A stretch of 64,000 nt of DNA. Source: Chrysoporthe austroafricana (Eukaryota > Ascomycota > Sordariomycetes > Diaporthales > Cryphonectriaceae). Position numbers and translations under genes: made by a program. The DNA lies in contig JYIP02000009.1 of NCBI GenBank assembly GCA_001051155.2, positions 806,001-870,000 on the forward strand, in the 5' to 3' direction. Shown one piece after another: positions 46,711 to 59,225 of this stretch. Position 1 is the stretch's first letter, and each line of letters begins with the position of its first letter. The notes beneath the pieces are model-generated. The model was not told where the DNA came from. It saw only the letters and a list, made by a program, of their open reading frames with translations, and did not search any database.

Positions 46711-48522
46711 GCCCACACCCACCAAGGGCAGGATATACAGGATATTAGGGCTTCTCCTGCCGCCGTCCCCACGCAGCGGTGTCCCTCTCACCTCTGCCTC
46801 TCCTCACCTGCGCGCCTGCTCGCTCACCTTGCATGCCGTGTGCCGCCATTGGACGTCCCACGTCTGCAACCCACCACACGCCCGCACCTCTCTCGATAGG
46901 TTGGGAGAAGCCCCCTCGCCGCCTTCCCGGCCCCTCTCCTCTCTTCCCAAGTATCACCAGCACGCCTCGTCACGCCCGTCACAGCTGCGAGGGACTCGTG
47001 TGTTCTCTCTGTGATATCTCTGGCCTGAAGCGCCTGGGTCACCGTCGCACCCCCGCAGGTCTGTCTCCCCCCTCTCCCCCTCGCCTCCCCCCGCCCACCT
47101 CGCACCGTCCCCCTCGCCATCGTCAGATCCCCTCCCGAGCCCGGCTGCAGCCCCGTCCCGTATCGAGCTGCGTCCGTGCTGTCGAGCCACGAGCCTCGTG
47201 CGTCGCTTGTCGTGCTGCTCCACCCTGCGGTTACATACTTAGAAGACCGTGGGTGCCTCTGCGGTACTGTGCGGTATCAGGCGAGGGCAGGCCAGGCCCC
47301 CGGCCCGCAGCTCTGATACAAGGACCCCGTCCGGGTCGCGTACCACGGTTCATCACGCACCCACCACCCAGCTCCCACCTCTCTGCACATATACACATAT
47401 ATACGCATATACAGGCTACATACGGGCAGACAGGCCGTCCTCCCAGGTTTCTCACCACCGTCGCCCAACACGTCCCTGTCTGTCGTATGTATCCCCCACG
47501 CGGACAACCCGTGCCCCTCACCCTGCTGGGTAGTACCCGTCCTGGTCCTGTTCCTCCTGTGCTCTCGACCCTGCGAGGGCCCAAGCGGTGGTGGTTCAGT
47601 GCCCCAGCGCGCCCCCAGCGCGTGCCCGTCCAGCTGGCCCCTGCCACTGCTGTTTCAGGCGCTCTGGCGTCCAGTCCAGGAATTCTTGGATTGGATTGTC
47701 CCGTCCTTCTTTCACGGCCCTGGGCCCACGACAAAGACCTCGTGGCCGACCTGTCATCTCTCCGTCTCTCTCCCTCTCACCCTCTCTCACCCTCTCCGCT
47801 TCCCTCCTGGCCTGGCGTACTAAACAACGGGTCGGTGCTGACACCCTGATCCCCATCGCAGGCCGCAGAGACGACTCCTCTCCTGCCACCACACACCAGC
47901 GCTGTGCCCCACCCCACCTTCTTCTGGTCGTGGCTAGCCGTCGAACCCCACTCTGCTCTCACCCAAAACCAGAGTCTCCCGCCTCAGGTCCTGCCGTCTT
48001 CTCTCTCAGCTGCTTCCTTGTCGACTCGTCGCCCCAAGCAAGCATATTCCTTCCTGTCCGTAAGTGCGCCTCGACGGCACCGCCGCCGACCCTCCCCCCT
48101 CCGTCCGCCCGCCGGGGCAGTCACCAGCTCAGGCCTGAGGGCATAGCTGCTGACCCCCCCCCCTCAGACCTCTTGAGGCGGTCATTCTCGTGACCCTCTC
48201 GGCTGACTGAGCCGTCCGTAACGAACAGGTAGACCTACACCGTCCTGAACAGCCGTTCGACTTGGCCCGGCACCCGCAAGGCTCCGTCAGAATACCGGCT
48301 CACCCCGCCCGTCCGCTCCCCGACCACTGTTCGTTCGGTCCCGGCTGGTCTCTACTCCGGACCATTGCCCTGCGAACCCCGTGGCGCCCCTTCCGGTATC
48401 CTGTCACGAAGCCAAGAGAAGAGAGAGCAGGTCCAGCAGTTGATCTGTTGGCTCAGAGTCCACCAGATTCAGTCTAATCAGTCCATCCGCGCGTGACATC
48501 CGCGAGGGCGGCTACAGCCAAC

Positions 48523-49782
<1,260 letters not shown>

Positions 49783-50952
49783 TCTTTGCGACTAGAGCAT
49801 TTTCGGCTGGCGAACGGCGTCGAGGAGAGTCTATGCTGTGTTGTGTTGTGTTGTTGCGTCGTGCTGTTTGGAAACCAAAAGGGCGGGCATCTGCAGATGG
49901 ATGGATGGATGGATGGATGAACCTTGACTCTATACCATGGTAGCAACTTGATGGATACACGATGTTTGGAAACAGTGGGATGCATTGGGACGGAAAGGTA
50001 GGCTGATGACCACGACACTCTTCCTACCCTGACAGGAAAGAGACGAGGACCAGAATAGGGCCGTGCTGAGAGGGGCATCGGTTTGGGTGAATGAATATAC
50101 CGGATTTCTCTTCACTCGTGTTCTTCCTACCTTATTCGCGCAACTTGTTGGTGCTGAGATGAGGTGTGTTGAGAATGCTCGTGCGAGGCATCATCGAACA
50201 AGTGAGATCTCGTCTGGAGCCCCAAGTAGTCTAACCCCTATCCGACGTACCCACGCGTACCAACGCTTCTGTCTTGCCGCCCTCACCACACCACCGGTGT
50301 AACGGAATCCTCTCAAGGCCTGCGTCTCATCCATCCGTCCGCTTGGCGCCCCGGAACAGGAAATCGTACCGTCATGGAGCCAGGAGTTTGCTGGGCATTC
50401 AGTAGCAAATCAACAAGACGAGACACGTCACTCGGGCACTTCCCTAGACGAATGTACGCAGTGTATTGGATATAATTTAGGTAAGGCCGGGTATCTTTTG
50501 ATATTATTTTCATCTCGAAGGGCAGGAGACAAGGCTGTGCTATTGCTGCTGCTATTGCTGAGATCTGTGAGTGAGCAGTCACTCCCCTCCGTACATTACA
50601 TGCAGTCTAGCGTGCATATCACCATCTACCCACGAGGCCACCGGAGCAGTCTCTCGACCGAGCAGAAAGACGGTCCTCGGTCTCATCTTCTCCCGTCCTT
50701 TGCCGTGCTCAACGTGGTCCTCCTTGGGCCGATACGGGGGCGTCCTCAAGGGACATTAGGACCCATCAGGAAGCGCCAGCACCAAGCACTCTGATACCAG
50801 ACAGACGGCGTGAGTTTCCTAGGCCGACGTCTTCAGAAAGAGAAAGACAGTGGCTAGTCATGATCACTCTATAGCTGATGGGTGACACGGTTCCAGAGCA
50901 AGATCTGGCCCAGTTCTTCACCGGGACACGGACGCTCGACCGGTCACGTCCT
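49783..50952. other. Intergenic between convergent MAPK and OXR1 genes
   Basis: 3' flanks. Contains TTGTG repeats (about 49838-49853) and a GGAT tetranucleotide run (about 49898-49919). No gene supported. Confidence 0.55.
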
Positions 50953-52250
50953 TCACCGCAGCCCACCACCGCGGCCGATTAGCCACATCTCGACCCCCAA
51001 CACGCCAAACTTCTCGCCCTCGTCGCTCAGCGGCTCGTTCCCGAACGTCAGGCACCGCGAGCTCACGCCCTTCTCGAGGGAGTCATTCAGCCACAGGCCG
51101 TAGTGCCCGTCGCCGCCGCCGACCGACAGCCAGTGCGGCTCGCAGTAGATGTAAAACTCGTTCTCCCCGCTATATGGAAACGCCTTGAACCTAATGGAGG
51201 GGCCTATCGACAAGGCTGGACTGGCCGTTCTAGGGGGCGCGGAAACGTGCGCTGCTATTGATGGCGGAGGGGCAAGAACGGAGTTGTGCGTGGTTGGTGG
51301 AGGATTGGAGGTCGGTTGTTTGGAGGAGGCCGGAGGCTGGGCGGGCGGGTCGTCGGAGAGGTCGATCAGGAGATCTTCCCCCGATTCGAGCGCCGGCTGC
51401 GGTGGTGCACGTGGCACAGAGGAGCGCGTCGGGCTGGCGATGGTGGTCACTCGGGCCGCCGTCAGGTTCGTCGTGTCCTCGGATGGTAGTGGAGGTAGGG
51501 AGGCGAGGACGGATGCACGCCAGAGGAAACATTCACCGTTCCCAAAGTAATGGGCCTGCGGTCGTGGCGGATCGGAAAGATAGGCGCCAAACAGCTGTCA
51601 ATATCACGAGATCAGCCCCTGTTCTCTCTGACTTCGGAAAAGCCCACGACGGGCTGCTGGAGACTACTCACGCCTCCGTCGTCGTCCCTCACGACCAGCA
51701 CAAAGCTGGCCCTCTGGCCCTCGTAGGCACTGCACTTCTTGTACAGCGTCCCCAGGCTCGCGCCGTCCTGGTCCAGGCTGTAGACGAGGTTCCACTCGTC
51801 CTCGATGCGCTGGCGCTCCGGGACCATGATCCGGATCTCCTCCGCGACCGCAGGTGTGAGCAGCCTCGCCGACTGCGTGGTGTCCTCCCGGAACCCCTTG
51901 AGCTCGAGCGGCTCGAGGGGCGGCGGGCGCATTGGCGAGGCGGACCGGTGCATCGGGGGCGTGTAGACGCCGCTGACGCCGTTGCCCTGGGGGTGCGCCC
52001 AGGAGAGGCCGTGGGCTAGCGGTGGCGCCCCGGCTTTGTTGTGAGGCGGATGGGGATTCTCGCCGGCCGTCATGTCGCTGAAGCGTCGCACGAGTCCGCC
52101 GAAGCCAGCTGCGAGGCCCGTTATGGAGGAGTGGAGATAGGAAGAGGCGGCCGGCGCGGTGGTTGGGGTGGCGTGCCCGGAGGCCGAAGGCGAGTACTCG
52201 TCTGCGCGGTGCCCATGCCGGGTGGGTCTGTCGTGGTCGTGGTATGCCAT
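50953..52250 (-). CDS. OXR1: TLDc-domain protein, oxidation resistance protein 1 (OXR1), 2 exons
   Basis: Exon 1 is 52250-51672 and exon 2 is 51594-50953; the 77-bp intron is GT...CAG in phase 0 and the protein is 406 aa. After a ~115-residue disordered N-terminus the TLDc domain starts near ELKGFREDTTQSARLLTPAV. It continues with EWNLVYSLDQDGASLGTLYK and RASFVLVVRDDDGG, then LFGAYLSDPPRPQAHYFGNG. A Pro/Ser/Thr-rich insertion of about 95 residues follows. The domain resumes with FKAFPYSGENEFYIYCEPHW, GGGDGHYGLWLNDSLEKG and ends FGVLGVEMWLIG. TLDc proteins including yeast Oxr1 protect against oxidative stress and bind the V-ATPase, promoting its disassembly. The long insertion is usual in filamentous fungi in kind, but its size here is notable. 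Confidence 0.92.
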
Positions 52251-53033
52251 GATTGGCGTTGTTTCTGGGTTCGCAGAGGGGGGTCCGCGCTGGGGAGAAA
52301 GCCGTGGTCAGAGCCGAGATCTGGTCCCCCAGGTACTTAAAAGGGATATCAGGACAGAAAGTGCGGTGGGTGTGTGGATTCAGACGGCGAAATTGCAGGA
52401 TAATCAATGGACAGGTTCGAGTGGCTCGCTAGCCAGCAGCAGCAGACGCTCTCATGTCACATCGACCAGGAAGTCCAACTGCACAAAGGCGCGACCCATA
52501 GGCTCTAATGAGACGGAGAAGCAGACATAAAAGTTGGGGCACGAGGGGCAGAGGAGTATGCGAATGGGCTGTCGTGTTCTCGGGGGGGTCTGTCACAGGT
52601 GTAGACCGTGACTGACCGTGTGGTTCTAAATCTGGAGAGACGCTGACAGCACCAAGTAATCTCCCCTGCCCCCAAGCGCGAACGCTTGCGTCCCAGGTGC
52701 CAGGCTTGGTCCCAGCCTGGCCTGAGCCTGGAACCGATGACGTCCCACTGTGACAAGGGTGGGTGCTCCCTAGGCCGCGACGGGCCGTGTGGGCCTACAA
52801 TAGTATAGCGGCTCTAGGCACCTGGGTGTGTCTGCTTGAGAGGTCGCACCACGCGCAGAATTTCAATCGCGTCTGTTTGCTCAATCTGTCCGCAGGTTGT
52901 GGGCTTGTCTCACCTACCTACGAGGAGGACCACGATGTCCGCTTATGGTCAACATACTAAACGTCAGGGAAGAGGCATCGACATGAAGGTAGTGAAGGAT
53001 GAGTATGTCGATACCGCTTAGAAGCAGAGGTAG
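52251..53033. other. Intergenic, OXR1 promoter side
   Basis: Presumed OXR1 promoter (minus strand). No gene supported. Confidence 0.5.
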
Positions 53034-53318
53034 ATGAGCGCCAAAGCCAAATACCCCGAGGAATTCCTCTACGACGCCTATATGGTCCGTGGCCTGTTCA
53101 GCTCGCCAGAAGCCCCATCAACCGCAGGCCAGGTCTTCATTGTCTGCCGGTCCGGCCCATACGAAGCCTATGGAACCACCATCGTCGATGTCTCCCCCAT
53201 CTGTCCCCGCGGCCAACGACCACGTGTTGTTCCTCTTCGCGAAGGGCACGGCGACAAAATGGATGAGCGCTCCTTCCAGTCTATGAGACAGAACGTCGTG
53301 ACCCGGCTATGGGATTGA
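53034..53318 (+). CDS. Hypothetical small protein, possibly a gene fragment
   Basis: A 94-codon frame from MSAKAKYPEEFLYDAYMVRG to VVTRLWD-stop. Third positions are strongly C-rich (GCC, TAC, GAC, GGC), as in real genes of this window. An overlapping +1 frame reads AANDHVLFLFAKGTATKWMS, also with good codon use, and downstream frames (REIVSLDDEYSRGPRRDFVD near 53361-53430) look coding too. This suggests either an unresolved spliced gene or a frameshifted relic. No family recognised. Confidence 0.3.
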   Translation: MSAKAKYPEEFLYDAYMVRGLFSSPEAPSTAGQVFIVCRSGPYEAYGTTIVDVSPICPRGQRPRVVPLREGHGDKMDERSFQSMRQNVVTRLWD

Positions 53319-53973
53319 CGCAGATGATATGGTCATTCAATTCTAACGGCTGTCTCTCACGTGAGATCGTATCACTGGACGACGAGTACAGCCGAGGCCC
53401 TCGCAGAGACTTTGTTGACAAGATGGATTGAGGCCGAGCCATCGGAGGCGCTGCCCAGGAAAGTGCTGGGTAGCGAGGGGAGCCGTGGCTCTTCCAACAC
53501 TGCTAGATCCGCTCGACGAACGACATCTACCTGAGCGGTACGTGGCAGGATTTCAACACTTACACTCTAGGCAATGGCATGGTTTCTAGAGGCCGACCCC
53601 CTCGCGTGCCCCTTATCAGAATCAGAATAACCGCCGCCTTACACAGGCGACGGGGTAGTTGATCGTGGCACAGTGAAGTCATCGGTCTGAGAATGGGCGA
53701 GACGTTTGTTGCTGACTGACAACCCAGCTGAAACCAGAGAGCGGCGCAGGGGGAAAGGATTTCATCATGCTAGCAACAGCACATGAGCACTTCAGGGCCA
53801 GTAATCATTTCTGGCGGTTAGACATTCTTGTCATTTCGTCACGCGTGATTTCTGTGCGAAGCCAAGGGAGAAGCTCCCGCTTCTCTCCGTAGTCCGCCGT
53901 GTCGAACCCCTCCCCCCAATGAAGTCCAATATTGGACTAAAACATTTAGAGGACACATCTGTGAGAATCAGAA
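53319..53973. other. Intergenic, HEM4 3' flank
   Basis: Coding-like fragments up to about 53540 are discussed with the preceding entry; the rest shows nothing recognisable. Confidence 0.4.
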
Positions 53974-54951
53974 TTATGACATAAATTTCTTGATCCCTTC
54001 TAATACGCCCTCAGGACTGGGCTTCTCCGAGCACACGTCTGGCTCAAAGTCAAAAGTCCTCTTAAGGTAATCCCGAGTTGTAGGACCAATGGTGGCGATG
54101 AATCTTGTTCGGCTTGCTTCCTTCGGCTTTGCCTTGCCCGTTGTCTCGTCCAGCATGCCGAGGCCCTTCAGCATGACATCGCACCCTGTCGGAGAGAAGA
54201 CCACAATCCAGACCATTGCCCTATCCCATGTCTCCTGCAGACGTTTCTTGAAGTCGTCTGCGAACGACTCCATGACTCCGGTCCCATACACGACGACCTC
54301 GTCTACCCTGATCCTCTTCTCTTCGGGCAGTTGAGGGTCCATGAGCGTCTTGGGGATGATGTCTCGCCTCTGCTCTCCCACGAGGAACAATAGTGCTGGG
54401 TTTCCCTCGGAGCAATCTGCGTACCAGTCCTTGTAGTGCTTAAGAATGAACTTCGCCAGATTATCACCGTTGCCGGTGTGCTCTCCAAACACCTGCAGCG
54501 CCGGATCCGATGGAACGGCCTTCAAAGCTCTCGTCGTGGCCGGGCCAACGCTATACACCGGCACTTCGCACAAATGTGGCCATCGCTTGTCACTGCCTTG
54601 GAACTAACCATCAGCAATACATCATAAGAGTACGTGGACGGTAATCTCACCCTCTTCGTCTTGTACGATCTTGGCGAAGGCCTCAACCGCTCTCTGTGAA
54701 GTGAAAATCAAACCACCGTACGCATCTCCAAGATGCCTGCCAATCATCTTCGATTTGAGGAGTGTTTCGACCTTTGCCACGCCGTCCGGTTCGAATTTGT
54801 GTTCCAATACCGGCACAAAAGCAGGCTCGAACGAGAGCCCATCTTGTGGTTGAGACAAGATCTCTTCATAGCCATCTCCTGGCGTCGATTTGGTCTTGAG
54901 GAGCAGTATTGGTATACTGTCTCTTGTCTTGTCTTCTGCAGAAGAAGTCAT
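53974..54951 (-). CDS. HEM4: Uroporphyrinogen-III synthase (HEM4), 2 exons
   Basis: Exon 1 is 54951-54651 and exon 2 is 54596-53974; the 54-bp intron has a GTGAGA donor and an AAG acceptor. TAG, the more usual acceptor type, lies 9 bp earlier but would break the frame. The protein is 307 aa. Exon 1 carries IPILLLKTKSTPGDGYEEIL and GGLIFTSQRAVEAFAKIVQD. Exon 2 carries VPVYSVGPATTRALKAVPSD, GNPALLFLVGEQRRDIIP and the conserved end FIATIGPTTRDYLKRTFDFE, with EKPSPEGVLEGIKKF. The enzyme closes and inverts ring D of hydroxymethylbilane to uroporphyrinogen III in heme synthesis, in the cytosol. It is divergently transcribed from ERV1 over 350 bp. Confidence 0.94.
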
Positions 54952-55301
54952 CTTGGTTCCCGCCCCAAGTGAAGATCACAAGAGAAAGATGAGAGGGGCT
55001 GGCTTGAAGTCGAAAACCTTCCAGCAGCCAAACCATGCAGCCAACCATCACAATACCTGAGCTGCCACAAGGGCACGTGCAGTTCCAGTTGCTGGGCACC
55101 AGTGGGTAAGTCCAGCTGCCGGCGCTGATGTCACCCAACATGCGGCCACTAAATTTACTTGCGCCGCGCTAAGATTTCCAAAAGCGCGTTATTCCCATCC
55201 GCGACCCATCCAACTGACGAGCCCCCAGAAATGAATTCGACGCCCACGAGCTGACACACCACGGGCTTTGGGGATAAGGACACACAGCACACAACACAGA
55301 C
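54952..55301. promoter_or_regulatory. Shared HEM4-ERV1 intergenic region
   Basis: 350 bp between the two start codons, so it probably acts as a bidirectional promoter. No TATA box is obvious. Confidence 0.5.
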
Positions 55302-55955
55302 ATGGCCGAAGATTTCAGAGACCCGCAGAGGGACAGCGCTGCGGCGGCCACTGGGACGACTGCCGGCGAGCAGTCCAAGCCTCTGCCCCATGGCGTGGTC
55401 CTAGGGCCTGACGGCAAGCCGTGAGCCCTTGACCAGAAGCATTCATATTAGCGATGCGTGTGCGTGCTGACCCATTATCGTAGCTGCCGGTCTTGCACAT
55501 CCAAGAGCGCCTTCTCTGCGTGGGCGGCGCAAGCAAAGACCATGAAGACGCCCAGTGCAGCTACGGCCGCGGCCGCGCCAGCGACCACAACAACCTCGGC
55601 CCCAGCCACCGAGACGGACTGCCCAGCCGACGTCGAGACCCTCGGCCGAAACTCATGGACACTTCTCCACTCCATAGCAGCGACGTACCCTACTTCTCCG
55701 AGCCCAGCGCAGCAGGACGACGTCGTGGGCTTCATCAAGCTCTTTTCCAGGTTATATCCATGCTGGGTCTGCGCCGAGGATTTCCGGAACTACATCCGAA
55801 AAGATCCGGTGAGGGCCGGTAGCAGGGGCGAGTTCGGGAAGTGGCTGTGCGACGCCCACAACGACGTCAACAAGAAGCTCGGCAAGCCTGTGTTCGACTG
55901 CTCCAAGTGGGAGGAGCGGTGGAGGACAGGGTGGAAGGATGGGAGGTGTGACTGA
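55302..55955 (+). CDS. ERV1: FAD-linked sulfhydryl oxidase ERV1 (Mia40 pathway), 2 exons
   Basis: Exon 1 is 55302-55420 and exon 2 is 55484-55955, with a 63-bp intron in phase 2; the protein is 196 aa. The shuttle disulfide CRSC (Cys41, Cys44) lies in PDGKPCRSCTS just after the splice. An Ala/Thr-rich flexible linker follows, then the FAD-binding Erv/ALR domain: ETLGRNSWTLLHSIAATYP, the active-site CWVC (Cys133, Cys136), and CDAHNDVNKKLGKPVFDC (Cys162, His165, Asn166, Cys179). ERV1 reoxidises Mia40 in the mitochondrial intermembrane space and passes electrons to cytochrome c, so import of small cysteine-rich proteins depends on it. It is complete compared with fungal Erv1. Confidence 0.95.
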
Positions 55956-57974
55956 GCGGCGCACATCTCAGGCCTCGTCCACTAGGAGGCTATGGTGCCC
56001 TCAACCAGCAAGCGCTGACGAGGAACACTTTGACGACAGTCGGCAACCGGCAGCATTTTCAAGGCGTTTGGAAGAAGGATATGTTTCATAGGAGAAGCAT
56101 CACTGCTCAATCACATCATTTACAGTTAGACGGGAAAATTAACTCAACTCTTCTCGGACGAGCCTCAGCGAGACAGCAATGATGGCTGACGAAGGCGACG
56201 TGGCATCCTAGATCAGCTTGGGTATTGAGGGAGCCATCTGAATGTCCGCACAGAGACGAACAAAGCTGAGGTCTGATGTGCTGCCGGAAAATTAGGTTCT
56301 TCTCGCTAGCTTCTGAGGCCCGAAATCCACACGAGTCACGATTTACATCATTTTTCGCATGCCTTCGCCCCGCGTCGGCCAACCTCGTGAAAGATTGATC
56401 GCGTTCTGCTTTACACGCTCGGTCAACACAGGAGGAAGAGTACGCATGTCCAAACAGTCTTATCCACGTGCTAGTATAGTCTCTCGGTGTCGGTCCGCTG
56501 GTGTGGTCTGATTTGCATGTCACCGCCAGTGTTGAATCCAGTGTTTGGGATGCTGCCATCCGTAAGACTTCATCTGATCACCACTCCCGGCCGATATTTC
56601 TCACGACCCAGTATTCTTCATCAGTGAGATCTTACAGTACCTACATAAAAGGGTCTCGAGTGAGACCTCTTTCCCTTTTCTCTAAGCGTTTGTTTGAAGA
56701 CATTGGTTGTCACAAAAGGGTTCTGCTGGTTGACGGCAGATGAGGCGCACAAAGACATTGTGGCCTGGAGATGTGAAGGCTTGCCGGTTGCATTTGGCGC
56801 GAAGAGGGAGAGATGAGGACATTTGTGGGGAGGTCAAAAACGAGCTTGGATGGGCTGTTGAGTGATCAGAACTTCCAGGAGGCGAGGGGCTGTAGTTTGT
56901 CGAGGTACATATGCCGAAGATGGACACGCCCGGGCCGCTACTGAGATTGATCACTGAAGCGGATGTGAGAGATAACGCGAAGACAGCATAGCGAGGAAGC
57001 ACTTGAGATAGTGGCGCCACCTGTATCGATGTACTTGTTTCATAAGACCCCGTATCAGACCTCTAGGTAGGCCACAGCGAATTACCTTTTTCATCGCTCA
57101 TATGAGTAGCACCATCTACAATAATTAAGGAAGGTTCTTTGTCAGTTTCTTTAAAGTTCTTCGAACATTAAATGGAAGCTAAAGAGTAGAAGTAAATAAG
57201 AACGTGGCAGCAATTACGGTTTCAAGACACACGAAAGGCGCGAGTCCGGGTTAATTGCATTGTTCATTGCTTCCGCTATGATGGTCTAGGAGGCCAAGAC
57301 TTCTGCGTTATTTGCCAGGAAAGGATTACGAATTCGTCTAGTTATAAGGTTTTAGAAAGTAGCGTGTGTTCATGTGAGCTTCAGTCGCATGGAATGCAGA
57401 CAAATGGAATGAATTTATGAGCCTACAAGCAAAATAGGTGCCCATTGGGCCCACCGCATGCGATTTTTTAGGCTGCTCTAAGACGCCCTCAGCAGTGAGC
57501 GCCACTCTTCGAGTAGAAATAGTCTGAAGACTAAGGTACATCGACTGCGATTTTCGCATTCTATATTGACAACAAAATATATACAAGCTCCTTTATCTAT
57601 GGAGAGCTTTTCGATTAATTAATATTATTCTTTCCCGCGCTAGTGAGGGGGCCTAAGCTCATATCATTTTTTTTTCTGAAATATGGCTATCAAAAACCAT
57701 CTTGTGATGGTTAGAAACAAGGTAATATGAGTTTTTTCCATAAATAATCTCACATCATAACCTGCTCGTCGACTCTCGCGTTCAAATTAGCTCCAGCTCT
57801 TCTGGTCTTTTCTAAGAGCAAGTTGAAGCGAGTCATCCACGTGACGGCCCGTCTTCGATTGCAGGGATAGGAAGGTCTCAAAATTCGAAGTGCACACGAC
57901 CTGCAGTCTTCCACCTCAGGTCTTCTCTCATCTAGAACTTCACAACGCTACCAGAACATCTGAATGCCGGCACA
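55956..57974. other. Intergenic, 2 kb
   Basis: No supported gene. The 57000-57750 part is AT-rich with T-runs (about 57667-57676). Confidence 0.5.
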
Positions 57975-59225
57975 ATGGCCGACTCAGGAAAACGTAAAGC
58001 CTCTCACGGCGCGGATGGCGATGTCTCGTTCAGAAAAAAAAAGGCAAGGTAGCCCAGTGGACGTGGGACGAGGCCATTGACGAATCGCCCCCAGCACAAC
58101 ATACGCTACGCAACCTCGTATGAGTGATGTACTGATTGAGACTGCAGAAAGGCAACAGCGGCAAGTGGAAGGTCCCGAAGAGTGAAGGGTCGGTCAGGCC
58201 AAAGGCTAACACCATTGAGCCTGGTGACATGGGTATCTGGGTGACCTGTCCCCTGCACATGAAGGGCAAGGCTGCTAGGGAGATGGAGCTTCTTTTCGAT
58301 GAGGTTAGCCTAGGTCACGATTCTGGATTTGAGCAGTGACTGACTTCCACAGTACGCCGAGAAGATGTACGGGATCAAGTCCGAGGATGGGCCTGCCGAT
58401 GGCGAAGACGAGGATGAGGGAGATATCGAATCAGCCATTCAAAAGGAGGTCGGTTCCTTGAAGGATAAGAGCAAACGGACTTCGGATCGTGTCTTCACTG
58501 AGGTTCGTATCAACCAGGAGTGTCTGCTGTTCATGCGATGCCAGGCACCAGTGGACCCAGTCGAGTTCTCGCGGCGCATATGCCAGGATGCTTCCACTGT
58601 TGGCCACGGCGGCGCTCAGGCCCGATATTTGAACCGGCTGACACCTCTGGCCGTCATCACGAAGGCTACAGAGGGTGGGATCGAGGAGGGTGCTAGGAAG
58701 GCTTTTGCTGGTCATTTCAAGCTCAGACTAAAGGAAGGAAACATGGGCGCCAATTCTGTTGAGGATGGCCAGTCAGGAGACTCTGTCATAGATGGGAAGA
58801 CGCAGCCAGCTACTGTATGACGAAGTCCCACAACGGTCCTTCAGTATATTCTAATGGTCTTTATTGCAGTACGCCATCCGTCCTTCGATTCGCAACCACA
58901 ACACGCTCAAGAGAGACGAGATCATCAAAGGGATTGCCAACATGATCGATCCGCAGCACAAGGTCAATCTTGGGGCTCCAGACAAGGTCATATTGGTTGA
59001 TGTTTATCAGGTGAGTATCGGCCCGGGATCTAAACCGAGCGCTCGTTGACAAATGGTACACAGACGGTCTGCGGGATGAGTGTCGTCCCTGGCGACTGGG
59101 ATATATTGAAGAAGTACAACTTGACGGAGCTCTACAAGCAGGCGAGCTCTAGCAACGAGAGCACAGACGGTGGTTCTAAAACCAGCGGTAGTAAAGCTGC
59201 ACCCAAGACTGAGGATTTCCAGTAA
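57975..59225 (+). CDS. TAN1: THUMP-domain tRNA acetylation cofactor TAN1, 5 exons
   Basis: Exons are 57975-58043, 58148-58303, 58353-58814, 58870-59010 and 59064-59225; the product is 329 aa. The first intron fits best as a GC-AG intron (AAG then GCAAGG; branch CTGAT; CTGCAG end). The GT site 5 bp later is out of phase with that acceptor. The N-terminus is basic (KKKKGNSGKWKVPK). The motif IEPGDMGIWVTCPLHMKGKA starts the conserved region, followed by an acidic segment. The THUMP domain spans about residues 140-285 (ECLLFMRCQAPVDPVEFSRR, RYLNRLTPLAVITKATEGG, YAIRPSIRNHNTLKRDEIIK, VILVDVYQTVCGMSVVPGDW). Tan1/THUMPD1 binds tRNA and, with the acetyltransferase Kre33/NAT10, makes N4-acetylcytidine-12 in tRNA-Ser and tRNA-Leu. 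It is of interest that a tRNA-Ser gene is also in the window, though distant. Confidence 0.93.

Larger units (their letters stand above)
44738..48522. other. Long intergenic/leader region upstream of the MAP kinase
   Basis: 3.8 kb without a supported gene. It contains a T9-G10 tract (45435-45453), an 11-bp tandem repeat (46667-46710), and from about 46740 to 48300 a strongly pyrimidine-rich plus strand with many CTCTC and CCCC runs. That composition opens a 356-codon Pro/Ser-rich frame (46779-47849) that I regard as non-coding. It probably includes the MAPK promoter and a long 5' UTR, possibly with an intron. Confidence 0.5.

Noticed and set aside
46779..47849. 356-codon plus-strand frame rich in Pro, Ser and Thr
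   Set aside because: It arises from the pyrimidine-rich composition; no domain, no coding-type codon periodicity, and alternative frames are nearly as open.
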